From the NCBI GenBank assembly GCA_030637845.1, contig DAOWFT010000172.1, positions 1 to 6,127 of the forward strand: DNA of 6,127 nucleotides, in the 5' to 3' direction. This document shows, one piece after another, positions 1 through 5,230 of the stretch (within the stretch, counting starts at the first letter, position 1; each line of letters opens with the position of its first letter). The translations under genes and the position numbers were made by a program. The notes below the pieces were generated by a model. That model did not search any database and was not told where the DNA came from. It saw only the letters and a list, made by a program, of their open reading frames with translations. This DNA is from Thalassospiraceae bacterium. GTDB lineage: Bacteria > Pseudomonadota > Alphaproteobacteria > Rhodospirillales > Magnetovibrionaceae.

Positions 1-70
1 CCTGTGCCGGGGGTTTTTGGCTAAAAGGGCGTTTCTGGCCCCAAATTACCTAAATTCCCCCAAATCCCCC

Positions 71-100
71 TTGCATAGCTGGCCCTGACCGGGCTATAAC
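71..100 (+). promoter_or_regulatory. Probable sigma-70-type promoter of rpmI-rplT
   Basis: A -35 element TTGCAT (71-76) is followed by an 18-bp spacer and a -10 element TATAAC (95-100), in the context GGGCTATAAC that is common in alphaproteobacterial housekeeping promoters. Transcription would start near 106-108, giving a leader of about 140 nt before the L35 start codon. A promoter here implies that rpmI-rplT is transcribed independently of any upstream gene such as infC, which is not visible in the window. The elements were identified by eye against the consensus, and no transcript data support them. Confidence 0.6.
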
Positions 101-143
101 CCGGCGTCCTAAGGCCGCATCTTAAGGTATGGCTTTTAGGAAC

Positions 144-220
144 GGGCGGCATGGCAGGGCATGCCTCGACCGCCCAGAAGCGAAGACCCCGGCAATTGCG
201 ATCTCTTTGGCCGCAATCCG
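144..220 (+). promoter_or_regulatory. Structured 5' leader of rpmI-rplT, candidate L20 autoregulatory RNA
   Basis: Two stem-loops lie between the predicted transcription start and rpmI. The first spans 144-175: GGGCGG (144-149) pairs with CCGCCC (170-175), with an inner GGCA/TGCC stem. The second spans 190-220: CGG plus ATTGCG (195-200) pairs with CGCAAT (212-217) plus CCG, with a CA bulge and an 11-nt loop (201-211). That loop contains CTCTTT (203-208), which can pair with GAAGAG (236-241) overlapping the rpmI Shine-Dalgarno region, so a pseudoknot covering the ribosome-binding site is possible. Ribosomal protein L20 is known to repress rpmI-rplT translation through leader RNA structures in E. 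coli and Bacillus. Assigning that role here is inference from position and complementarity. Confidence 0.4.
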
Positions 221-232
221 TAAATTATTAGA

Positions 233-237
233 AAGGA
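233..237 (+). promoter_or_regulatory. Ribosome-binding site of rpmI
   Basis: AAGGA lies 8 nt before the ATG at 246. It fixes the L35 start there and not at the in-frame ATG at 129, which has no suitably spaced Shine-Dalgarno site. It overlaps the segment that could pair with the loop of the upstream leader hairpin. Confidence 0.75.
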
Positions 238-245
238 AGAGCAAA

Positions 246-443
246 ATGCCCAAGCTAAAGACCAAGTCCAGTGCCAAAAAGCGTTTTACCATTACCGGTT
301 CCGGTAAGGTTCGCGCGTCTGTGGCGTTTAAGCAGCATGGAATGAGCAAGCGTCCTCAAAAAATGAAACGCAAAGCTCGCGGTACCATGATCCTGTGCCA
401 ACAGGATGCACGTATCGTTAAATCTTACATGCCTTACGCTTGA
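246..443 (+). CDS. rpmI: 50S ribosomal protein L35
   Basis: This encodes a 65-residue, strongly basic protein, the usual length for bacterial L35, a component of the large ribosomal subunit. It begins MPKLKTKSSAKKRF, the family signature. It continues with FKQHGMSKRPQKMKRKARG (residues 28-46) and ends in IVKSYMPYA, the typical C-terminus. The reading frame stays open upstream to an ATG at 129, but the upstream residues do not resemble L35, and the Shine-Dalgarno site AAGGA at 233-237 points to the start at 246. The gene is followed after 25 nt by rplT, the conserved L35-L20 pair, so the two are almost certainly co-transcribed. The structured leader upstream may let L20 repress both. Nothing in the protein is unusual. 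Confidence 0.97.
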   Translation: MPKLKTKSSAKKRFTITGSGKVRASVAFKQHGMSKRPQKMKRKARGTMILCQQDARIVKSYMPYA

Positions 444-468
444 ACCCTGACCGACCGGAGATTTTAAA

Positions 469-828
469 ATGGCACGAGTATCACGCGGCGTAACAACCCA
501 CGCCAGACACAAAAAAGTAATCAAAGCGGCCAAAGGTTATCGTGGTCGCAGCAGCACCAACTTCCGCGTTGCAATTCAGAGCGTGGAAAAAGGTCTGCAA
601 TATGCATATCGCGACCGTCGCGCCAAAAAGCGCGAGTTTCGCAAACTGTGGATTCAGCGCATTAACGCCGGCGCACGTTTGCATGGCATGACTTATTCCC
701 AGCTTATTAATGGCCTTAACATGGCCGGAATTGAACTTGATCGTAAGGTTCTTTCCGACATCGCCATTCATGAACCAGTTACGTTTAAAAGCTTGGTAGA
801 ACAGGCCCAGGCCGCTCTCGCCAAGTAA
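469..828 (+). CDS. rplT: 50S ribosomal protein L20
   Basis: This encodes a 119-residue basic protein matching the full length of bacterial L20, an early 23S rRNA-binding protein needed for assembly of the large subunit. In several bacteria L20 also represses translation of its own operon. Family hallmarks are MARVSRGVTTHARHKK at the N-terminus, KGYRGRSS (22-29), QYAYRDRRAKKREFRKLWI (44-62), RINAGAR (64-70) and the C-terminal domain containing INGLNMAGIELDRKVLSDI (80-98). Residue 5 is Ser where Lys is common in relatives, a small change in the flexible basic arm. The start at 469 is supported by CGGAG at 456-460, 8 nt upstream. A strong terminator follows the gene, so it looks like the last gene of the short ribosomal-protein transcript. 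Confidence 0.97.
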   Translation: MARVSRGVTTHARHKKVIKAAKGYRGRSSTNFRVAIQSVEKGLQYAYRDRRAKKREFRKLWIQRINAGARLHGMTYSQLINGLNMAGIELDRKVLSDIAIHEPVTFKSLVEQAQAALAK

Positions 829-864
829 GCACCGGGTTTTTAACCCAGTTAGTTTTTTAGAGAG

Positions 865-902
865 AGGGGCCGGGCGGCAAGCCTAGCCCCTTTTCTTTTT
901 TT
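865..902 (+). terminator. Rho-independent terminator after rplT
   Basis: AGGGGC (865-870) pairs with GCCCCT (886-891). An inner stem, GGGC (872-875) with GCCT (881-884, one G-U pair), closes a GGCAA loop with a single C/A mismatch between the two stems. A T-rich run (TTTTCTTTTTTT, 891-902) follows directly, and further T runs extend to about 920. This should end the rpmI-rplT transcript before pheS. A smaller hairpin, GGGTT/AACCC (834-846), lies just upstream and may be an accessory structure. Confidence 0.85.
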
Positions 903-935
903 GGTCTTTTTTAGTTTTTTAAATAGTAATCCACC

Positions 936-943
936 GAGGGGGA
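936..943 (+). promoter_or_regulatory. Ribosome-binding site deciding the GTG start of pheS
   Basis: GAGGGGGA ends 6 nt before the GTG at 950. The next in-frame ATG (989, residue 14) has no purine-rich site at a suitable distance, so GTG is the better start. I see no convincing promoter between the rplT terminator and this site. TTGGTC (901-906) lacks a good -10 partner. Confidence 0.6.
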
Positions 944-949
944 ATAAAC

Positions 950-2026
950 GTGGGTAATAGTGACAAGCTAAAATCTGATTTGCTGGCCATGGTTGAAGCC
1001 ACAACCACCTTGGCCGCGGTGGAGGAAGTGCGAGTTAGCGCGCTGGGTAAAAAAGGCGCACTTACCGATGCCATGAAAGGTTTGGGCAAACTTGCACCCG
1101 ATGAACGTAAAGCCGCCGGACAGGAACTGAACGCGGTTAAGGACGCGGTGACGCAAGCGATTGACGTTAAAAAAACATCTCTTTCCATGGCGGAAATGAG
1201 CGCCCGCCTGATGGAAGAAAAAATTGATGTAACCCTACCCACGCGCCCCGAAGAAAAGGGCTGCATTCATCCTATCAGCCAGACAATTGATGAGGTTGTG
1301 GCCATATTTGGTGAAATGGGTTTTTCCGTTGCCGAAGGCCCGGAAATAGAAGACGACTGCTATAACTTTACCGCCCTTAACATTCACGAAGACCACCCGG
1401 CCCGCCAAGAACACGACACATTTTATTTGCCCGGTCAGGGCGAAAAAGGGCGCAAGGTTCTACGCACCCATACATCGCCGGTGCAGGTCCATACTATGAT
1501 GAGCGAAAAGCCGCCGCTCAGAGTTATTGCGCCGGGCAGAACCTATCGTTGCGATTATGACGCAACCCACAGCCCGATGTTTCATCAGGTCGAAGGTCTG
1601 GTAATTGATAAATCAGCCAACATGGCTCACCTCAAAGGTGTGCTGACGGATTTCTGTCGGGCATATTTTGGGGTCGATGATTTACCGTTGCAATTTCGTC
1701 CCAGCTATTTCCCCTTTACCGAACCGTCGGCCGAGGTTGATATCGGCTGCACCCGCGAAGGTGGCGAATTTAAAATCGGCCACGGCGATGACTGGCTGGA
1801 AATTCTTGGCTGCGGCATGGTCAACGAAAAGGTTCTTGAAAATTGCGGCATAGACCCAAGCGAATATCAGGGCTTTGCCTTTGGTGTTGGAATTGAGCGT
1901 ATCGCCATGTTGAAATACGGTATTCCCGATTTACGCACGTTTTATGAATCAGACTTACGCTGGCTCAGGCACTATGGTTTTTCCGCCCTCAATGTTCCGT
2001 CAATGACAGGGGGGTTAAGCCGATGA
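950..2026 (+). CDS. pheS: Phenylalanine--tRNA ligase alpha subunit
   Basis: This 358-residue protein is the catalytic alpha subunit of the alpha2-beta2 cytosolic enzyme that charges tRNA-Phe using ATP. The N-terminal coiled-coil arm covers about residues 1-95 and includes VRVSALGKKGALT (27-39). The class II synthetase core follows: motif 1 around HPISQTIDEV...GPEIE (107-133), motif 2 around APGRTYRCDYDATHSPMFHQ (194-213), FPFTEPSAEVD (254-264), and motif 3 in FAFGVGIERIAMLKYGIPD (309-327). Ala310 in FAFG corresponds to E. coli PheS Ala294, which sets amino-acid pocket size, so normal Phe specificity is expected. The length fits the alphaproteobacterial family, with a short tail ending GGLSR past the last conserved block. 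Translation starts at GTG. Its stop overlaps the pheT start in ATGA, indicating translational coupling of the two subunits. Confidence 0.97.
   Translation: MGNSDKLKSDLLAMVEATTTLAAVEEVRVSALGKKGALTDAMKGLGKLAPDERKAAGQELNAVKDAVTQAIDVKKTSLSMAEMSARLMEEKIDVTLPTRPEEKGCIHPISQTIDEVVAIFGEMGFSVAEGPEIEDDCYNFTALNIHEDHPARQEHDTFYLPGQGEKGRKVLRTHTSPVQVHTMMSEKPPLRVIAPGRTYRCDYDATHSPMFHQVEGLVIDKSANMAHLKGVLTDFCRAYFGVDDLPLQFRPSYFPFTEPSAEVDIGCTREGGEFKIGHGDDWLEILGCGMVNEKVLENCGIDPSEYQGFAFGVGIERIAMLKYGIPDLRTFYESDLRWLRHYGFSALNVPSMTGGLSR
2008..2014 (+). promoter_or_regulatory. Ribosome-binding site of pheT, inside the end of pheS
   Basis: AGGGGGG ends 8 nt before the pheT ATG at 2023 and lies within the last codons of pheS. 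With the ATGA overlap, this supports coupled translation and balanced synthesis of the two synthetase subunits. Confidence 0.65.
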
Positions 2027-4416
2027 AGTTCACCCTGTCATGGCTGAAAGACCATCTCGAAACCGATGCATCGCTGGATGATATTGCCAAGCGCCTTACC
2101 ATGTTGGGTCTTGAGGTCGAAAGCGTTTCTGACCGCGCCGCCGGCTTAGAAAGTTTTGTGGTTGGCGAAGTCACCAAAGCTGAAAAGCACCCCGATGCCG
2201 ATAAATTACAGGTTTGCACCGTAAACACCGGAACCGCCACCATGCAGGTTGTCTGCGGCGCACCCAATGCGCGTACCGGAATGAAAGGCGTGTTCGCTGC
2301 GGTCGGCGCCTATGTGCCCGGCATCGACGTAACGCTTAAAAAAGCAAAAATTCGTGGTGTTGAATCAAGCGGAATGTTGTTGTCCGAACGTGAAATAGGC
2401 TTAAGCGACGAACATGACGGCATCATAGATTTACCCGAAAGCGCCGAGGTCGGTGCATCCGCGGTTGAAGCCTTAGGGCTAAATGATGTGGTAATTGAAA
2501 TTGCCATTACGCCCAACCGTGGTGATTGCCTTGGCGTGCGCGGTATAGCCCGCGACCTTGCCGCCAGTGGTATGGGTCACATGAAAGTTATGAGCACCGA
2601 TCCGGTTCCGGGTGCTTTTAAAAGCCCCATTAGCGTTACCACCGCCGATGAAAGCGTCTGCCCGCAATTTGTCGGGCGCATGGTGCGCGGCATTACCAAC
2701 CAGCAAAGCCCCAAATGGATGCGCGAACGCCTGTTGGCAATTGGTCTGCGCCCCATATCGGCACTGGTTGATATTACCAACTACGTCACCTTTGATCTTG
2801 GCCGTCCGCTACACGTGTTTGATGCGGACAAGGTCAAGGGCAACATTAACGTCCGCCTTGCAACCAATGGTGAAAAATTTCTGGCGTTGGACGGTAATGA
2901 ATATGAGCTTGATGATGAAATATGCGTAATCGCCGATGACAATGGGCCTGAAGCATTGGGCGGTGTAATGGGTGGCGAGGCCAGCGGCTGCAGCGAAGGC
3001 ACCACATCGGTATTTATTGAAAGTGCTATTTTTGATCCCATTCGCACTGCTGCAACCGGACGTAAACTAAATATTATTTCCGATGCCCGGTTCAGGTTCG
3101 AACGTAGCGTCGATCAGGCATTTGCCGCACCGGGAATTGAAATTGCAACGCGGTTGGTTCTGGAAATTTGCGGCGGCGAGCCTTCTGAAATTACTACTGC
3201 CGGGGCCGAGCCAAAATGGCAACGCGATATAAAGTTCCGTCCCGACAGGGTTAAGCAGCTTGTCGGCGTTAAGGTCGGGCGCGATGAAATGGTGCGCATC
3301 CTTAGCGTGCTTGGGTTTGGTGTTTCCGGTGATGGCGATGAGTGGACGGTTTCCATACCATCGTGGCGCGCCGATATTGTGGCCGAGCCTTGCATCGTCG
3401 AAGAAATTATTCGCGTTTATGGATATGACCGCATCCCGGCCGTGTCGTTACCGCGTGATGGGGCATTGCCTAAACCTGCCTTAACCCAGGAGCAGGCATT
3501 GCGCTCAAGCATTCGTCGCACCCTTGCCGCCCGCGGCATGGTTGAGGCGGTAACTTATTCGTTCATGCCGTCAACCGATGCCGATTTGTTCGGCGTAGTG
3601 GTTGATGCGGTTCGTCTGGTTAATCCTATTTCATCCGACCTTGATGTTATGCGCCCAAGCATTTTGCCAAACTTGTTGGCCGCTATCGGACGCAACGATG
3701 CCCGTGGTTTTGCTGATGGCAAATTGTTTGAGGTCGGACCCCAGTTCAGTGGTGATGGCAGCGATGATCAGGAGCTTGCCGCCAGTGGTGTTCGTTCTGG
3801 CGCCGCCGCGCCGCGTAATTGGCAGGAAGCCGCACGCAAGGTAGATGCGTTTGACGCTAAAGCAGATGCCATGGCGGTTATTGCCGCTTTTGGTATTGAT
3901 GTGAAAAAAGCGCAAATTACCGATGCGGCGCCAAGCTGGTATCATCCCGGACGTTCCGGCGCAATCCAACTGGGGCCACAAAATGTGTTGGCTCATTTTG
4001 GCGAAATACACCCGGGCGTTTTGAAAAAAATGAATATCAAGGGCCCGGTAGCAGGATTTGAAGTTCATTTAGGCGCGCTACCAAAACCCAAGGCCAAGAA
4101 AAGCCAGCAGCGGCCCATGCTCAGGCTTTCGGCCCTGCAGCCGGTTGAGCGCGATTTTGCCTTTGTGGTCGATGGCGCAACCCCGGCAGCCGATGTTCAG
4201 CGTGCGGCGGCCAGTGCAGATAAAAAACTGATAGTTGAGGCCCGGGTTTTTGACCTTTTTGAAGGAAAATCCGTGGGTGAGGGCAAGAAATCTCTGGCGG
4301 TTGAAATAACATTGCAGCCTGTGCAAAAAACCCTGACTGACGAAGAAATAGACGCCGTGGGTAAAAAAGTCGTGGCCGCCGTAGCAAAGGCCACCGGTGG
4401 TGTTCTCCGTAGTTGA
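2023..4416 (+). CDS. pheT: Phenylalanine--tRNA ligase beta subunit
   Basis: This 797-residue protein is the full-length beta subunit, which binds tRNA-Phe and edits mischarged Tyr-tRNA. An N-terminal segment MKFTLSWLKDHL leads into the EMAP/OB-type tRNA-binding domain (about 40-150, with EKHPDADKLQVCTV at 54-67). The B3/B4 editing domain spans roughly 205-370, with RPLHVFDAD (261-269) and VFIESAIFDP (330-339). His264 and Glu333 match the editing-site His261 and Glu334 of E. coli as I recall them. A B5 domain follows (about 404-475, ending YGYDRIP), then the catalytic-like core domain, in which SWYHPGRSG stands at 638-646. The C-terminal FDX-ACB anticodon-binding domain covers about 702-796 and contains LQPVERDFAFVVD (705-717). 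The conserved stretch near 346-365 has Asn350 and Ser362 where Gly is more usual. The gene overlaps pheS by 4 nt and is well supported. Confidence 0.97.
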   Translation: MKFTLSWLKDHLETDASLDDIAKRLTMLGLEVESVSDRAAGLESFVVGEVTKAEKHPDADKLQVCTVNTGTATMQVVCGAPNARTGMKGVFAAVGAYVPGIDVTLKKAKIRGVESSGMLLSEREIGLSDEHDGIIDLPESAEVGASAVEALGLNDVVIEIAITPNRGDCLGVRGIARDLAASGMGHMKVMSTDPVPGAFKSPISVTTADESVCPQFVGRMVRGITNQQSPKWMRERLLAIGLRPISALVDITNYVTFDLGRPLHVFDADKVKGNINVRLATNGEKFLALDGNEYELDDEICVIADDNGPEALGGVMGGEASGCSEGTTSVFIESAIFDPIRTAATGRKLNIISDARFRFERSVDQAFAAPGIEIATRLVLEICGGEPSEITTAGAEPKWQRDIKFRPDRVKQLVGVKVGRDEMVRILSVLGFGVSGDGDEWTVSIPSWRADIVAEPCIVEEIIRVYGYDRIPAVSLPRDGALPKPALTQEQALRSSIRRTLAARGMVEAVTYSFMPSTDADLFGVVVDAVRLVNPISSDLDVMRPSILPNLLAAIGRNDARGFADGKLFEVGPQFSGDGSDDQELAASGVRSGAAAPRNWQEAARKVDAFDAKADAMAVIAAFGIDVKKAQITDAAPSWYHPGRSGAIQLGPQNVLAHFGEIHPGVLKKMNIKGPVAGFEVHLGALPKPKAKKSQQRPMLRLSALQPVERDFAFVVDGATPAADVQRAAASADKKLIVEARVFDLFEGKSVGEGKKSLAVEITLQPVQKTLTDEEIDAVGKKVVAAVAKATGGVLRS

Positions 4417-4475
4417 TTCAAGGCTAATTCTTGACTAACTAATTGTAATTAAATAATTAATTGCAATATAGGCCC

Positions 4476-4502
4476 GCCACATAATCGTGGCTTAGGGGTT
4501 TT
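4476..4502 (+). terminator. Weak candidate terminator after pheT
   Basis: GCCAC (4476-4480) pairs with GTGGC (4487-4491) around a 6-nt loop. TTAGGGG and a short TTTT (4499-4502) follow. The stem is short and the T-run is separated from it, so this is only a possible terminator for pheST. No better hairpin with a T-run was seen between 4417 and 4699. Confidence 0.25.
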
Positions 4503-4590
4503 GTGTGCTGTAAACCTATTTCACACTTATTTAAGCGAAATATTATTAATATCCGCTAATACCTTGAAATAGTGCTTTTGTGTTAATATT

Positions 4591-4605
4591 TGACTACTGT
4601 AGTTA
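4591..4605. promoter_or_regulatory. Palindrome upstream of the sensory operon, possible operator
   Basis: ACTAC (4593-4597) and GTAGT (4599-4603) form a perfect inverted repeat around a single T. The outer T4591/A4605 pair also matches, with one mismatch between. It lies about 95-110 nt before the PAS gene and overlaps a TTGACT hexamer (4590-4595). This size of palindrome suits a dimeric regulator, but no specific family is recognised and chance occurrence in AT-rich DNA is possible. Confidence 0.25.
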
Positions 4606-4646
4606 TTGAATCAACCTATGGTTCCCGGGGGCGCCAAAGCTTGAGC

Positions 4647-4674
4647 TTGAGAAAAGTTAAAAAATTAATTTAAT
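4647..4674 (+). promoter_or_regulatory. Candidate promoter of the PAS-chemoreceptor operon
   Basis: TTGAGA (4647-4652, five of six to TTGACA), a 16-bp spacer and TTTAAT (4669-4674, five of six to TATAAT) make a reasonable sigma-70-type promoter. Transcription would start near 4681, leaving a leader of about 19 nt that still contains the Shine-Dalgarno site AAAGGGA (4686-4692). In this AT-rich stretch, matches to the -10 consensus are easy to find by chance. Confidence 0.4.
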
Positions 4675-4699
4675 AAGATTTGTACAAAGGGAAGATAAA

Positions 4700-5230
4700 A
4701 TGCCAAGTGACGTAACCCCCACAGGGGTGGAGCGCTTTTTCGATGAAAGTGAAATCATCGTCAGCAAAACCGACCCAACCGGGCGGTTAACATATGTAAA
4801 TCCGGTGTTCCTTAAACTTTATGGCGGCACCGAGGCCGAATGTATTGGCCAACCCCATTCACTGGTACGCCATCCCGATATGCCGCGCTGCGTGTTCAAG
4901 CTTTTGTGGGACACCCTTGGCGCGGGCAAAGAAATTTTTGCCTATGTGAAAAACATGTCCAAGAACGGCGATCATTACTGGGTTCTGGCCCATGCCACCC
5001 CTTCACGTGATGACAGCGGACAGGTTGTGGGTTTTCATTCCAACCGCCGGGTTCCCAATCGCAAGGTGATCGATGAAGTAATCGCACCGCTTTACAAACA
5101 ATTGCTTGAAATTGAACAAAGCCATGCCAACAGCAAAGAAGGCATGAACGAAGCGTTCAATACGCTTATTGGTATACTCAAAGACAAAGGGGTCGAATAC
5201 GATGAATTTATCTTCTCTCTCCAAGACTAA
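4700..5230 (+). CDS. Aer-like PAS domain protein, probable redox/energy-taxis sensor
   Basis: This encodes a 176-residue soluble protein with no signal peptide or membrane segment. Residues about 15-120 form a PAS domain that matches the N-terminal FAD-binding PAS of E. coli Aer. The blocks GQPHSLVRHPDMP (50-62), W70, VKN (83-85) and KNGDHYWV (88-95) align without gaps and carry the same residue numbers as in Aer. Asn34, Arg57, His58, Asp60, Phe66 and Asn85, positions tied to FAD binding in Aer as I recall, are all present, while Aer Trp79 is Ile79 here. Residues 121-176 appear helical and end in the acidic tail EYDEFIFSLQD. FAD binding is inferred. The start at 4700 has the Shine-Dalgarno site AAAGGGA at 4686-4692. 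The 3' end overlaps the chemoreceptor gene by 29 nt, so the two probably form one receptor, as CetB and CetA do in Campylobacter. A heme or other cofactor cannot be excluded. Confidence 0.9.
   Translation: MPSDVTPTGVERFFDESEIIVSKTDPTGRLTYVNPVFLKLYGGTEAECIGQPHSLVRHPDMPRCVFKLLWDTLGAGKEIFAYVKNMSKNGDHYWVLAHATPSRDDSGQVVGFHSNRRVPNRKVIDEVIAPLYKQLLEIEQSHANSKEGMNEAFNTLIGILKDKGVEYDEFIFSLQD
5186..5192 (+). promoter_or_regulatory. Ribosome-binding site of the chemoreceptor, inside the PAS gene
   Basis: AAAGGGG ends 9 nt before the ATG at 5202 and sits within the codons of the PAS gene. It supports the overlapping start and suggests that ribosomes reading the PAS gene feed initiation of the receptor. Confidence 0.65.

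Larger units (their letters stand above)
4417..4699 (+). other. AT-rich intergenic spacer between the synthetase and sensory operons
   Basis: This 283-nt stretch has no credible coding sequence. It is clearly richer in A and T than the flanking genes. It contains an AT hairpin, ATTGTAAT (4442-4449) with ATTGCAAT (4460-4467), a GC hairpin at 4476-4491, a palindrome at 4591-4605, a short tandem GCTTGA repeat (4639-4650) next to a GC-rich island GTTCCCGGGGGCGCC (4621-4635), and candidate promoters for the downstream gene pair. It is the natural boundary between the constitutive translation genes and the chemosensory pair. Confidence 0.7.

Noticed and set aside
129..245. In-frame N-terminal extension of L35 starting at ATG 129
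   Set aside because: The extra 39 residues do not resemble L35, the ATG at 129 lacks a properly spaced ribosome-binding site, and the start at 246 has a clear Shine-Dalgarno site and gives the normal 65-residue protein. The region is better explained as a structured leader.
887..957. Phe-rich leader peptide for pheST attenuation (many TTT codons in the T-rich tract)
   Set aside because: In the frame ending at TAA 920-922 there is no start codon after the TAG at 884. A TTG-started reading (901-957) lacks a Shine-Dalgarno site. The Phe codons are simply the T-run of the terminator.
3631..4068. 145-residue open frame on the minus strand within pheT
   Set aside because: It lies opposite a highly conserved part of the real pheT frame and has no recognisable domain or ribosome-binding site, so it is a shadow frame.
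4606..4614. TTGA-A-TCAA as an FNR-type oxygen-responsive site
   Set aside because: The half-sites are separated by one base, whereas the FNR/Anr consensus needs TTGAT, four bases, ATCAA. The resemblance is attractive in an aerotaxis context, but the spacing is wrong.
4616..4640. GC-rich GGTTCCCGGGGGCGCC segment as the 3' part of a tRNA or other RNA gene
   Set aside because: No acceptor stem, anticodon arm or matching 5' half can be found nearby, and the surrounding sequence is AT-rich and unstructured.
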